A DNA stretch of 64,000 nucleotides from Nitrobacteraceae bacterium AZCC 2146 (GTDB lineage Bacteria > Pseudomonadota > Alphaproteobacteria > Rhizobiales > Xanthobacteraceae), in NCBI GenBank assembly GCA_036924855.1, contig JBAGRP010000001.1, positions 7,552,001-7,616,000 of the forward strand, written 5' to 3'. The notes beneath the pieces were generated by a model. The model did no database searches, had not been told where the DNA came from, and saw nothing but the letters and a program-made list of their open reading frames with translations. Below, one piece after another: positions 53,610-63,652 of this stretch. The position numbers and the translations under genes are program-made. Each line of letters starts with the position of its first letter. Positions within the stretch are counted from its first letter, which is position 1.

Positions 53610-54305
53610 TCACGCCGCGTTCTGCGCCGCGGGCCGCTTGCTCCATTCATCGAGCAGATCGGCGGAGTCCGCGACAAGCCCGAGATGTAGCGACACCATG
53701 GCGAGCGCTGCCGCCTCCAGATTATCGTCGGTTCCTCGGACCAGATCGCGCATCACGATGACGCGGTAGTTATGGTTGCTGGCATCGAATGCCGTGTTCA
53801 GCACGCAACAATCGGTGAAACCACCGTTCAGCACGACGGTTTCGACACGCATGTTGCGCAGCAGAAAATCAAGGTCGGTCGGATAGAACGCCGACAGCCG
53901 TTTCTTGGTCTCGACGATCAGGTCGTTGGGGCCGACCCTGGTCACAAATTCAGTCCAGGGCGAGCCCTCGATGGCGTGGGCGTCGCTGTTCGGGATCGCG
54001 CCGACATGCAATGGAAATGTGCGTCGCCACGCCGAGCTGATGCCATTGATGTCATCGACGCCGCCGCGCCGCAGCACCGACCGGACGTGAATGATGGGGA
54101 CGCCGAGTGTGCGGACGCGGTCATGGAATGCGTCGATCGGCGCCACGATGTCGCGGGCACGCGGCGCCGGGCATGGGCAGTCCGGTGAGGTGTCGAGATG
54201 GCCGCGATGCATGTCGATCGAGACGACGGCGGTCTTCTTCGGATCGAGATAGTCCTCGAACCCTTTCTCGATCTGGCGCGGCTGTCCATAGACATAAATC
54301 TGCAT
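53610..54305 (-). CDS. Isochorismatase-family cysteine hydrolase
   Basis: 231 residues. The catalytic Asp is in AVVSIDMHRGHLD near residue 31, the Lys in VETKKRLSAF near 134, and Cys in GGFTDCCVLNTAFDA near 167. Such enzymes hydrolyse amides of small acids (N-carbamoylsarcosine, ureidoacrylate, nicotinamide) or ring ethers. It is the last gene of the BMP-type ABC transporter operon, 27 bases after a permease gene, so it likely acts on the imported compound. Confidence 0.87.
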   Translation of the reverse strand: MQIYVYGQPRQIEKGFEDYLDPKKTAVVSIDMHRGHLDTSPDCPCPAPRARDIVAPIDAFHDRVRTLGVPIIHVRSVLRRGGVDDINGISSAWRRTFPLHVGAIPNSDAHAIEGSPWTEFVTRVGPNDLIVETKKRLSAFYPTDLDFLLRNMRVETVVLNGGFTDCCVLNTAFDASNHNYRVIVMRDLVRGTDDNLEAAALAMVSLHLGLVADSADLLDEWSKRPAAQNAA

Positions 54306-54332
54306 TATTCTCTCCCTGTATTGACGGCGCCT

Positions 54333-55268
54333 CTATCGCCGCTCCTCGCGCACATGCGGTTGTCCGAGCGCACCGGGTTCCTGGCTGCCGCGACGATCCT
54401 TGGCACCGACCCAGACCATCACGGCAATGGTGGCAAGATAGGGCGTCATCAGCATCAGATATTGCGGCACGCGAATACCGGCGGCAGCGACATGCGGAAT
54501 CAGCGCCTCGATACAGCCGAACAGAAGCGCGCCCCACAGCGCCGGCCACGGCGCCCAGCGCGCAAACACCACCAGCGCGACGGCAATCCAGCCGCGACCG
54601 CCGACCATACCGGTCACCCATAGTTTAACGCTGACGACGGAAATGTAGCCCCCGGCTAGACCGATCAAGGAAGAACCTGCGACAATCGCCAAGATGCGAT
54701 GTAGCGAGACGCTGACGCCTGCGGCGTCGGAAGCGGCCGGGTTCTCGCCGACGGCGCGAAGCCGCAGGCCCAGCATGGTCCTGAACAGGATGAAGTTCAC
54801 CGCAAAGAAGATCAGGACGGTGAGGTAAACCACCGAATCCTGCATGAAGAATATTCGGCCGATGACCGGTATCTCGGACAGTGGCCAGATCTTCAGGTTG
54901 CCGAGCCCGGCAATTTGCTTGTTCTGCCATTTCGCCAGCGTGCCGATCAGCCCGGTCAGGCCTTGGCAGAAAAACACGACCGATAATCCCGCGATTACCT
55001 GGTTGACGCGCAGCACCACCACCAAAATGGCAAACAGCAGCGAAACGAGGCTCGCCGCCAGCATCGCGACCAGCAAGGCGATTGCCGGATAGCCGCCGAG
55101 CGTAAGGCAGGTTCCCGCGCCGGCCAACGCGCCGATGAGCATTAGCCCTTCCGCGGTAAGATTCAGTACTCCGGAGCGCTCCGACACGATCAGGCCGAGC
55201 GCGGCCAGCGCGTAAGGCACCGCCGTGACCGGGACATTTGCCAGCCAATTGATCAGGAAATCGTTCAC
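54333..55268 (-). CDS. BMP-type ABC transporter permease 2 (nucleoside/purine type)
   Basis: 311 residues with about eight hydrophobic segments. PYALAALGLIVSERSGVLNLTAEG near residue 18 is the opening signature of the second permease of BMP-type (NupQ/YufQ) importers, and GENPAASDAAGVSV near 180 is the coupling loop. It forms the channel with the upstream permease. A long palindromic repeat occupies the gap to that gene. Confidence 0.9.
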   Translation of the reverse strand: MNDFLINWLANVPVTAVPYALAALGLIVSERSGVLNLTAEGLMLIGALAGAGTCLTLGGYPAIALLVAMLAASLVSLLFAILVVVLRVNQVIAGLSVVFFCQGLTGLIGTLAKWQNKQIAGLGNLKIWPLSEIPVIGRIFFMQDSVVYLTVLIFFAVNFILFRTMLGLRLRAVGENPAASDAAGVSVSLHRILAIVAGSSLIGLAGGYISVVSVKLWVTGMVGGRGWIAVALVVFARWAPWPALWGALLFGCIEALIPHVAAAGIRVPQYLMLMTPYLATIAVMVWVGAKDRRGSQEPGALGQPHVREERR

Positions 55269-55291
55269 GCCGATATCTCATATAAGTTTTG

Positions 55292-55340
55292 GCGCATGAT
55301 CTTGTCCGAAAACCGGCTTCCACCTTTCGGGATCATGCGC
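55292..55340. repeat. Long palindromic intergenic repeat within the ABC operon
   Basis: GCGCATGATC at 55292-55301 pairs exactly with GATCATGCGC at 55331-55340, and an inner CCGAAA/TTTCGG pair extends the hairpin. This is a widespread repeat of Bradyrhizobium-like genomes (recognised from memory). Its last base overlaps the stop codon of the upstream permease gene, so it lies between two genes of one operon and will form a strong mRNA hairpin. Confidence 0.75.
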
Positions 55341-56441
55341 TAGCGAATCCATCGAACGCGGTGACGGATCAGGAATTCTGATGAAGCCACGGCGATGACG
55401 ATGATGGCCTCGATCATCTGCACCATCGCAAATGGGACCTGGTAGAATACCTGCAGCGTTTGTCCGGTGATGAACAGAACTGCAATCAGAAAGCCGACAA
55501 CAGCAACAACAATCGGATCGTTGCGTGACAGGAACGCGATCAGCACGCCGGAGAACACATAGCCGTTGGAAAACGACTGAGTCAGCCGTCCCTCCTGGCT
55601 GGCGACGTTGACGAAGCCGGCAAGCCCTGCGCAGGCGCCGGAAGCGGCGATGATGCACACCGTCATCGTCTGCACGGGAACGCCGACGATTTTAGCCATG
55701 CGCGGATTAGCGCTGATGAAGCGGGTGTAGAACCCGATCCGGCTGAGATGGATCAACCACCCGGCCAGTAGCACGCTCACGATTGCGACGATTAAGCCGC
55801 CATTGATGCCGTATCCGATGTCTCCAAGCCGCTCGAACGGACGGAACGGCGTCGATTGCGGAAATGCGGTTTTGGAATCCTGCCAGGCGCCATAAAGCAG
55901 ATGAAACAAGAAATACATCGCGACATAATTTAGCAGCAGCGTGGCGATGATTTCGTTGACGCGAAACCGGATTTTCAGAAGCGCCACCAGCAGCACCCAT
56001 AGTGCCCCGCCGAGAGCGGCTCCGAATCCCATCATCAGCAACCGCGTCGATGGCGGTCCGATGTCGTAAATCGAGACTGCGGCTGCGAAAATGCCGCCGA
56101 AAATCATCTGGCCTTCGAGGCCGAGATTCCAGAAGCCGATGCGGAACGCCAAGCTGGCGCTCAGCCCGACGAGGACCAGCGGCGCGGCCTGAACCAGTAC
56201 ACCGCGCAGGCTATCGGCGGTGAGGACGCTTGCGAGTTCCGAGGCGAGCGTCACCGGCGAAACGCCCACCGCCGCGAGAATGGCCACCGATATAGCCAGA
56301 CCAAGGATCAGCGAACCACCGACGAAAACGGCCTGCTTCCAAGGCGGCAGGTTCTGGCGAACGTCGAGCGTGATACGGCCAAGGTGGCGCGAAGGGGCGA
56401 CGGATGGCGCGGTCAATTGGCTGGTCGCCTGGCCCGGAAGA

Positions 56442-56449
<8 letters not shown>
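55340..56449 (-). CDS. BMP-type ABC transporter permease 1 (nucleoside/purine type)
   Basis: About 369 residues. A long N-terminal arm precedes the membrane part; GLSASLAFRIGFWNLGLEGQ near residue 95 is the signature of NupP/YufP permeases, and ANPRMAKIVGVPVQ near 250 is the coupling loop. The ATG at 56449 overlaps the ATPase gene end by eight bases; an earlier in-frame start inside the ATPase gene is less likely. Confidence 0.9.
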
Positions 56450-57944
<1,495 letters not shown>

Positions 57945-57960
57945 AGACTTGTACTAGCGG

Positions 57961-59040
57961 TTACTTCTGGGCAATCACCCCGGGCACATACCAATCCATC
58001 TTCCAGAAGCCACCGTCATCGAGCGATTTCCCGGCGGCGAGGCGTTCGACATTCGCTGTGTCCTTGATCGGCCCGGTGAAGATCTGCTTGCCGGCGATGA
58101 TGGCATCGCGCTCGGCCATCACCTTGTCCATGACGTCCTTGGGAACGACGGTATTGCAGCAGGCGATATCGGTGCCGCCATCCTTGATGCCGGGGAAGGC
58201 ACCATAGGGGCTGGGCTCCCAGTTTCCGGCCGCGACTTTCTTCAGCTCCGGTGACAGGAAGTGATCCCATGTCCAGACCGACGAACACAACGTCGCCTTC
58301 GGCGCGAATTCACGCAGATCGCGATGATGCCCGGTGCCGTAGATCCCGCGTTCTTGCGCGACAATCTGTGGCGTCGGCGTATCGACGTGCTGGCCGATGA
58401 CGTCGATGCCCTGATCGGCCATCGCCGATGCCGCGGCGCGTTCTTTGACCGGATCGTTCCAGGCGCCGGTAAAGATCACGGTCACTGTCGCTTTCGGATT
58501 CATTTTCAGCGCGCCCATCTCGTAGGCGTTGATGGTCCAGTTCACCGGGCCGATCGGATGCGCTGCTACAAAGCCGAGCTTGCCGGTCTTCGACATCGCG
58601 CCGGCAATCATTCCACAGAGATACTGGCTCTCATAGGTGCGGCCGTAGAACGATTCGAGGTTGGATCCGTTAGTGGTGCCCGAGGCATTGAGAAAAGCCA
58701 CTTTCGGGTATTTCTGAGAAAGTTCCTTGAATGTGTCGGAATAGCCGAAGGCGGTGCCGATTATAACGTTATAGCCACGCTGGATGAATCGCTCGGCCGC
58801 CGGTGTGATCTGGCCCGCCACTTCAGGAACGTTTTCGACGAAGGGAATCTGCATATCAAGCGACTTTTCGATCTTCGGACGTGCCTCGTCAAAGGCTTGG
58901 GTCCAGCCACCGTCAGTCTTGTCGGCAAAATACAGGAAGGCGATTTTTGGCGGCGCAGGGAGGGTAAAACCGGCGGCATAAGCAATAGCCGCGCCGCAGG
59001 TCAATGCGGCCGCGAAAACGGGGATTGTAGTCCATCGCAT
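57961..59040 (-). CDS. BMP-family ABC transporter substrate-binding protein
   Basis: About 359 residues. Signal peptide (TIPVFAAALTCGAAIAYAAG) then PPKIAFLYFADKTDGGWTQ, GYNVIIGTAFGYSDTFKELS and GVDTPTPQ-like segments of the Bmp (PF02608) family, which binds nucleosides, purines or related ring compounds. Start at 59040 opens the signal peptide; the longer frame from 59211 is rejected. It is first in the operon with ATPase, two permeases and an isochorismatase-family hydrolase. Confidence 0.9.
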   Translation of the reverse strand: MRWTTIPVFAAALTCGAAIAYAAGFTLPAPPKIAFLYFADKTDGGWTQAFDEARPKIEKSLDMQIPFVENVPEVAGQITPAAERFIQRGYNVIIGTAFGYSDTFKELSQKYPKVAFLNASGTTNGSNLESFYGRTYESQYLCGMIAGAMSKTGKLGFVAAHPIGPVNWTINAYEMGALKMNPKATVTVIFTGAWNDPVKERAAASAMADQGIDVIGQHVDTPTPQIVAQERGIYGTGHHRDLREFAPKATLCSSVWTWDHFLSPELKKVAAGNWEPSPYGAFPGIKDGGTDIACCNTVVPKDVMDKVMAERDAIIAGKQIFTGPIKDTANVERLAAGKSLDDGGFWKMDWYVPGVIAQK

Positions 59041-59262
59041 GACGCAAATTCCTTTTACTGTACGAGGATTTACCGACTGGTTCGGGACGCGTGACGGAAA
59101 ATCATCGCACTGCTGGCAGAAATAGCACGCCCAATGTTTAGGACTTGCGCGACGATTATATGGGCAATCGTCACTTCGAGGTTGCAGAAAGACCAGCGTC
59201 TCCTTTTCCAAGCGTCATATGCTGGTGGTCGGACAGTTCGAGAAATTTCGGCACCTTCATAC

Positions 59263-59979
59263 TTAAGCGGATGGCTGTCTTGGCGCGCGTGAAAAAGCAT
59301 CGATCACCCTGTCGCTGGACGCAGCCCAGCCGAAAAAGCGTGTGACATTGAACACTGTCGCTTCAAATATGAAATCCGGCCCGGCCTGTAGCGTCGAATC
59401 CGGGATCATCAGGGCAAAGAACTCGCGATGATAGGCATCGCGTAAGGTTGCTTCGACACAGACATTGGTATTCACCCCCACCAGAAGGATAGTCGTGATG
59501 CCTCGCGCTCGAAGCAACTGTTCCAGGTGGGTCCCCGCAAAGCCGCTGTAGCGCGCCTTGAGAACCACCGCTTCGCCTGCAACTGGCCGCATCGGTTCGA
59601 CAAAGTCGTGATCCCAAGTGCCGTGAGTGATGAGCTTGCCACGTTCCCCGGGATTCGCGCGCATATACTTCAGAGCGTTTGACTTATGCCAGACCGGCGC
59701 TGTCGGGCCGCCGGCCTCGGTCTGCAGTTCATCGAACCCATTCTGCAGGTGGACGATAAAGAGTCCGGCGGTGCGCGCTGCTGCCAGAACCGCGGCGGCC
59801 TTTTCAATGACGGGCGGGCTTGTCGTGACGTCAAATCCCACGCGGTCCAGGTAACCTCCTTTCGATAGATAGGCATTTTGCATATCGACCACCACCAAAG
59901 CTGTTGTTGAAAGTCCGATGATCAGGCTCTCAGGTTCGGCATCGATGGTAATGCTATCTGGCGCGCGTGAGACGACCAC
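59263..59979 (-). CDS. RutB-like ureidoacrylate/amide hydrolase (isochorismatase superfamily)
   Basis: 238 residues. Catalytic Asp in LVVVDMQNAYLSKGGYLD near residue 32, Lys in VLKARYSGFAGTHLEQLL near 143 and Cys in GVNTNVCVEATLRDA near 176. The MQNAYxSKGGYLD and KPRYSGF-like parts, plus HKSNALKYMR, are typical of RutB, which hydrolyses peroxyureidoacrylate in pyrimidine breakdown. The start is a GTG at 59979, only a few bases from a run of 13 G/C pairs in the place of a ribosome site. The gene follows an ABC permease gene by 35 bases and probably degrades the imported compound. No rutA or other rut gene is present. Confidence 0.87.
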   Translation of the reverse strand: MVVSRAPDSITIDAEPESLIIGLSTTALVVVDMQNAYLSKGGYLDRVGFDVTTSPPVIEKAAAVLAAARTAGLFIVHLQNGFDELQTEAGGPTAPVWHKSNALKYMRANPGERGKLITHGTWDHDFVEPMRPVAGEAVVLKARYSGFAGTHLEQLLRARGITTILLVGVNTNVCVEATLRDAYHREFFALMIPDSTLQAGPDFIFEATVFNVTRFFGWAASSDRVIDAFSRAPRQPSA

Positions 59980-59982
59980 TGC

Positions 59983-59995
59983 GGGGGGGGGGGGG
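59983..59995. repeat. Homopolymeric G13 tract before the RutB-like start
   Basis: Thirteen consecutive G (C on the coding strand of the leftward gene) begin three bases upstream of the GTG start codon and fill the ribosome-binding position. Such tracts are prone to slippage and to sequencing error. Nothing similar occurs elsewhere in the window. Confidence 0.9.
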
Positions 59996-60014
59996 ACGAG
60001 AAATTGTCATCGGT

Positions 60015-60869
60015 TCAGGCTCCGTACTTTTTGAGCGCCAATGTCTCGGCCATCACCACCAGTCCATAAAGAACGAGACCGATCACGCAGAGAACCACTA
60101 TCGAGGCGAAGATCAGCGTCATCTCGGCTTGCGAAGCGGCAAACAGGATCATATAGCCGAGCCCAGCCTGCGCCGTGATGAATTCTCCGACGATGACCCC
60201 AATCATCGCGAAGGTGATGGCAATCTTGAGTCCGGAAAACAGATGCGGCACCGCGGCCGGAAAGCGGACTTTCGCATATACTTTCGCGTCGTGGGCGCCG
60301 ACGGCCTTGCATAACCTCAGCAGATCTCTGTCAACTGAGGTCAGGCCGGTCAGCGTCGCGACCACCACCGGGAAGAACGAGATAAAGACCCCAAATGTGA
60401 CTCGCGAAGTGCTGCCGATACCAAGCCAAACGATGAAGAGTGGTGCCAGTGCGATCTTTGGGATCAGCTGGAAAAGAACGATGTTCGGATAGAGCGCATC
60501 GCGAACCAGACGGGACTTGCATATCAGGACGGCAAGGCCGATGCCCAGAACGAGGGAAATCAGAAAACTCGCAATGGTCTCGAGCGTCGTCGGAACTGCC
60601 TGACGAAGCAGAAATGGCAGGGTTTCCATGAGCCGCACAGCAACCGCAGATGGCGCCGGTAGCAGGGCGTTCGAGATGTTCTTGACCCGGACCACGGCCT
60701 CCCAGCAACCGAGCACCATCAGCGCGGTAACGACGGGCAGCACAATCAAGCGGGCCTGTCCGCGAAGCGTTCTAAACCGGGATGGCAATTTAGAAGCGGA
60801 GAGATCACGTGTGAGCACATTGTCCACGCCCGTCGGGACTATCCTGGATTCGTTCTCGATCTGACTCAC
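60015..60869 (-). CDS. ABC transporter permease (SsuC/TauC type)
   Basis: 284 residues with about six hydrophobic segments. The coupling loop GAHDAKVYAKVRFPAAVPHL near residue 195 and the VGEFITAQAGLGYMI segment near 230 are typical. It overlaps the ATPase gene by four bases at its start. It works with the ATPase at 60866 and the NMT1-type binding protein at 61662. Confidence 0.92.
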   Translation of the reverse strand: MSQIENESRIVPTGVDNVLTRDLSASKLPSRFRTLRGQARLIVLPVVTALMVLGCWEAVVRVKNISNALLPAPSAVAVRLMETLPFLLRQAVPTTLETIASFLISLVLGIGLAVLICKSRLVRDALYPNIVLFQLIPKIALAPLFIVWLGIGSTSRVTFGVFISFFPVVVATLTGLTSVDRDLLRLCKAVGAHDAKVYAKVRFPAAVPHLFSGLKIAITFAMIGVIVGEFITAQAGLGYMILFAASQAEMTLIFASIVVLCVIGLVLYGLVVMAETLALKKYGA

Positions 60870-61657
60870 TGTACCCCCGATGTCGATCGATGAATGGACG
60901 CCTTCAAATGCAGGTACAATTCGTTGAAACGTGGATCGGCCTCGATCGACGGATCGCGCGGGCGTTCGAACGGCACCCTGACATCTTCTATGATGGTGGA
61001 GGGGCGACGCCCCATGACAAGGATCCGATCCGACAGAAAAATGGCTTCGCGGATCGAATGGGTGATGAAGATGGCGGTCTTTTGTGTTGTGTCCCAGATC
61101 CGGGCGAGCGCAAGGCCCATCTCGTCGCGGGTAATGGCGTCCAGCGCGCTAAACGGCTCGTCCATCAACAGGATACGCGGATCGTTGACCAGCGCGCGCG
61201 CCAGTGCGACGCGCTGCCGCATTCCACCGGACAACTCGCGCGGGCGCTTGTCGCGAAACGCCCATAGATCGACCATCCGCAGCAGGCTCTCCGCTCGAAT
61301 GCGGCTTTCCGGCGAGACGGCGCCGCGCATGTCGATGGGAAACAGCACATTGTCGAGCACACTACGCCAAGGGAGAAGGGTCGGGTCCTGGAACATCATG
61401 CCGGTATCGATCTGCGGTCCTGACACCGTCAGGCCATCCAGCGTGATGGTGCCGGATGTCGCGGGCTCGAGGCCCGCGATCATCAGCATCAGTGTACTCT
61501 TGCCGCACCCAGACGGGCCGAGGATCGCGACAAAGTCACCGCGCGCGATCTCGAAATCCGCTTCCGCCACGGCCTCCACCGCGCCGGAGGGCGTGTCATA
61601 GATCTTGCGAACCCGCGACGCGGTAATCGCCTTGAAAACTTCGGTTTCGGCCAGCAT
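60866..61657 (-). CDS. ABC transporter ATP-binding protein (taurine/nitrate/pyrimidine type)
   Basis: 263 residues. Walker A GPSGCGKSTLML near residue 48, signature ELSGGMRQRVALARAL near 140 and Walker B ILLMDEPFSALDA near 163 are intact. It starts four bases after the binding-protein stop and overlaps the permease start by four bases. Same operon as the RutB-like and, probably, the RidA-family genes. Confidence 0.93.
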   Translation of the reverse strand: MLAETEVFKAITASRVRKIYDTPSGAVEAVAEADFEIARGDFVAILGPSGCGKSTLMLMIAGLEPATSGTITLDGLTVSGPQIDTGMMFQDPTLLPWRSVLDNVLFPIDMRGAVSPESRIRAESLLRMVDLWAFRDKRPRELSGGMRQRVALARALVNDPRILLMDEPFSALDAITRDEMGLALARIWDTTQKTAIFITHSIREAIFLSDRILVMGRRPSTIIEDVRVPFERPRDPSIEADPRFNELYLHLKASIHRSTSGVQ

Positions 61658-61661
61658 GCCG

Positions 61662-62792
61662 TCAGCCGAGGATCGCGGCGTATTCGGCGACGTTCTTCTT
61701 CACTTGCGCCCATTCCGCGGCGGAAAGCTTGGTCGATCCCACCAGCTCATTGGTGAACAGTTCGCTGACGACAGGCTTCTTGGCATCCTTGGGAGCGCCA
61801 AATTCCATGACCATGTCGATCATCTCTCCGGCCTTGGTCATGTCGGTGTAGCCAATCGACTGAGCCTCGGCCTCCTTGGAAATCACGGTGTAGTGCATCA
61901 GGCCCTGCGAGATCCGAGCGTTTTCCTTGCCGCCGGCGGTGATGGCTATTTCCGGGATTTCCTTGAGGAAGATATCGACGCCGGCCTCCGGATCTTTCAG
62001 CGCGTAAGCCAGCCCTTCCGACAGCGCGTCGGTGACGGCGCGGCACAGTTCCTTGTCCTTGGCGAAGACGTCCTGCCGCGTCACGACTTGGCCGGCATAG
62101 AGTGTGATTCCGGCCGTGCTCCACAACATGAAGCGGCACGGCTCCTTCATCGCCATGATCACTGGAATGCTCGAGGTGCCAATCGCGGTGATGGCATCGA
62201 CCTGCTTGTTGACGAGGCTCTGCTCCAGCACGCGGTTGTCCATCTGGACCATCGTGATGCCCGATGTATCGATGCCTGCCTTGCGGGCAAAGGCCGGCCA
62301 GTACGGCGACTCGGCCGAGGTCGGCACGGTGCCGATCTTCTTGCCCTGCAGATCCTTTGGCGTCTTGATCGGGCTGTCGCCGCGCAGGGCAATGCCCATG
62401 GTGGCGTCATAACCCAGCGTCGACATCGCCACGAGCGGCAGGCCCCGTGCCGCACCGAGGATCGTGCCGCCTGCGAAAATAAATCCAAAGTCGAATTCGC
62501 CGGCGCCGACAGCCTGGGCGGCGGCGACTGAACCAAAGCCGCGGCTGATCGTGATATCGATGCCGCGCTTTTTGAAGAAGCCCTGGTTTTTGGCGACATA
62601 GGCGAACAGCGTGGATCCGTTCGCCAGCCAGGGCAGTGTCAGCTTGATGGGCCTGGCGGCTTGCGCAAGTGCGGGGGTCGCGAAGCGGGTGGCTGTATTT
62701 GCCACGGCGAAGCCGGCTGCGGCCTTGAGGGCCGAGCGGCGGGTTAAACCGGTTTGTGAGAAAGAGGCAGGACGGCGCGTATCGTCGGTCAT
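61662..62792 (-). CDS. NMT1/THI5-like ABC transporter substrate-binding protein
   Basis: About 376 residues. A twin-arginine-type signal (LTRRSALKAAAGFAVANTAT) leads into PIKLTLPWLANGSTLFAYVA, GFFKKRGIDITI and the segment GAGEFDFGFIFAG, typical of the NMT1/SsuA fold. Relatives bind pyrimidine precursors, sulfonates or other small acids. The ATG at 62792 follows a copy of a 17-base repeat shared with the RidA-family gene. The operon continues with ATPase, permease and RutB-like hydrolase. Confidence 0.9.
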   Translation of the reverse strand: MTDDTRRPASFSQTGLTRRSALKAAAGFAVANTATRFATPALAQAARPIKLTLPWLANGSTLFAYVAKNQGFFKKRGIDITISRGFGSVAAAQAVGAGEFDFGFIFAGGTILGAARGLPLVAMSTLGYDATMGIALRGDSPIKTPKDLQGKKIGTVPTSAESPYWPAFARKAGIDTSGITMVQMDNRVLEQSLVNKQVDAITAIGTSSIPVIMAMKEPCRFMLWSTAGITLYAGQVVTRQDVFAKDKELCRAVTDALSEGLAYALKDPEAGVDIFLKEIPEIAITAGGKENARISQGLMHYTVISKEAEAQSIGYTDMTKAGEMIDMVMEFGAPKDAKKPVVSELFTNELVGSTKLSAAEWAQVKKNVAEYAAILG

Positions 62793-62828
62793 GGCTGATC
62801 TTCTTTCTGTCAGTTGCATCTTTTCAAT

Positions 62829-62845
62829 GCATAAGATGCTTACTT
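62829..62845. promoter_or_regulatory. 17-base repeat, copy 1, upstream of the NMT1-type binding protein gene
   Basis: GCATAAGATGCTTACTT, containing the small inverted repeat TAAG-ATG-CTTA, 37 bases upstream of the start at 62792. Identical in all 17 bases to copy 2 at 63433. Placement before two related starts suggests a shared operator. Confidence 0.55.
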
Positions 62846-62903
62846 GCAACTGCACGATCTCTAGCGAGAAACGTGCCAGTTAGGGCAGGCGGCCATTTCC
62901 GCG

Positions 62904-63371
62904 TCAGGACACCTCAAAGATTCCATCGACCTCAACACTTGCCCCGGCTGGCAGCGTGGCGACGCCGACCGCGGTGCGGGCATGGCGGCCGCGTTCGCCG
63001 AAGACGGCAAACATCAGGTCTGACGCGCCGTTCACGATCTTTGGAACGTCCGGATAGCCAGGCCGTGCATAGACGAAACCGCCGAGACGGTGACAGCAGA
63101 CCACCCGATCGAGATCGCCATCGAGCGCCAGCCTCAGCGCTGCCAGCAGGTTCAGCGCGCAAAGCTCGGCGGCCTTCTGACCAGCGGCCAGATCGTGCAC
63201 TTCGCCGATCTGGCCGGCGAAGCGGACCTCGCCGTTCCATTCGCATATCTGACCCGCCAGAAACACTAGCGAGCCGGATCGCGAAAACGGTTTGAAGGCG
63301 CCGCGCGGCGGCGGTACCGGCGGCAATTCGAGTCCAAGGGCAAGCAGTCGTCCGTCAGCCGCGCCGCTCAT
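62904..63371 (-). CDS. RidA-family (YjgF/YER057c/UK114) protein
   Basis: 155 residues. LVFLAGQICEWNGEV near residue 36 and the RHARTAVGVATLPAGASVEVDG ending near residue 135, which keeps the conserved substrate-binding Arg, place it in the Rid family. Classical RidA deaminates reactive enamines and imines. Relatives in catabolic clusters (RutC type) act on aminoacrylate from pyrimidines. Its position upstream of the transporter and RutB-like genes fits a deaminating or detoxifying step on the product. It has its own upstream repeat (63433-63449). Confidence 0.85.
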   Translation of the reverse strand: MSGAADGRLLALGLELPPVPPPRGAFKPFSRSGSLVFLAGQICEWNGEVRFAGQIGEVHDLAAGQKAAELCALNLLAALRLALDGDLDRVVCCHRLGGFVYARPGYPDVPKIVNGASDLMFAVFGERGRHARTAVGVATLPAGASVEVDGIFEVS

Positions 63372-63652
63372 GACGTCGATCCTGGCTGAGGTGAATGATC
63401 TGCGTTAGCGGGATTATCAAGACCACATGTACGCATAAGATGCTTACTTATTGACCACCACGGCTTTGCTGCGTTAGGGATTGATGTCATTTCTGTAAAT
63501 CTCTTGGATTGTTGGCGTTTTCGATTTTCATTGATCGGTGCTGCAGGCTCCGACGTCTGCGGATGGGGTTCCCGAAGTCCCGTTTTGCTTACAAGATGCG
63601 CGGATTCGAGGAAGTCTGGCCGAACATTGTGCAAGGCGATGGTTGCGGACGA
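63372..63652. other. Intergenic region before the RidA-family gene
   Basis: 281 bases with no gene seen. It holds copy 2 of the 17-base repeat (63433-63449), 62 bases before the RidA-family start, and otherwise no hairpin or RNA signal that I can support. Confidence 0.45.
63433..63449. promoter_or_regulatory. 17-base repeat, copy 2, upstream of the RidA-family gene
   Basis: GCATAAGATGCTTACTT in the same orientation as copy 1 at 62829-62845. Both copies precede a leftward start. The regulator that would bind is not in the window or is one of those described. Confidence 0.55.
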
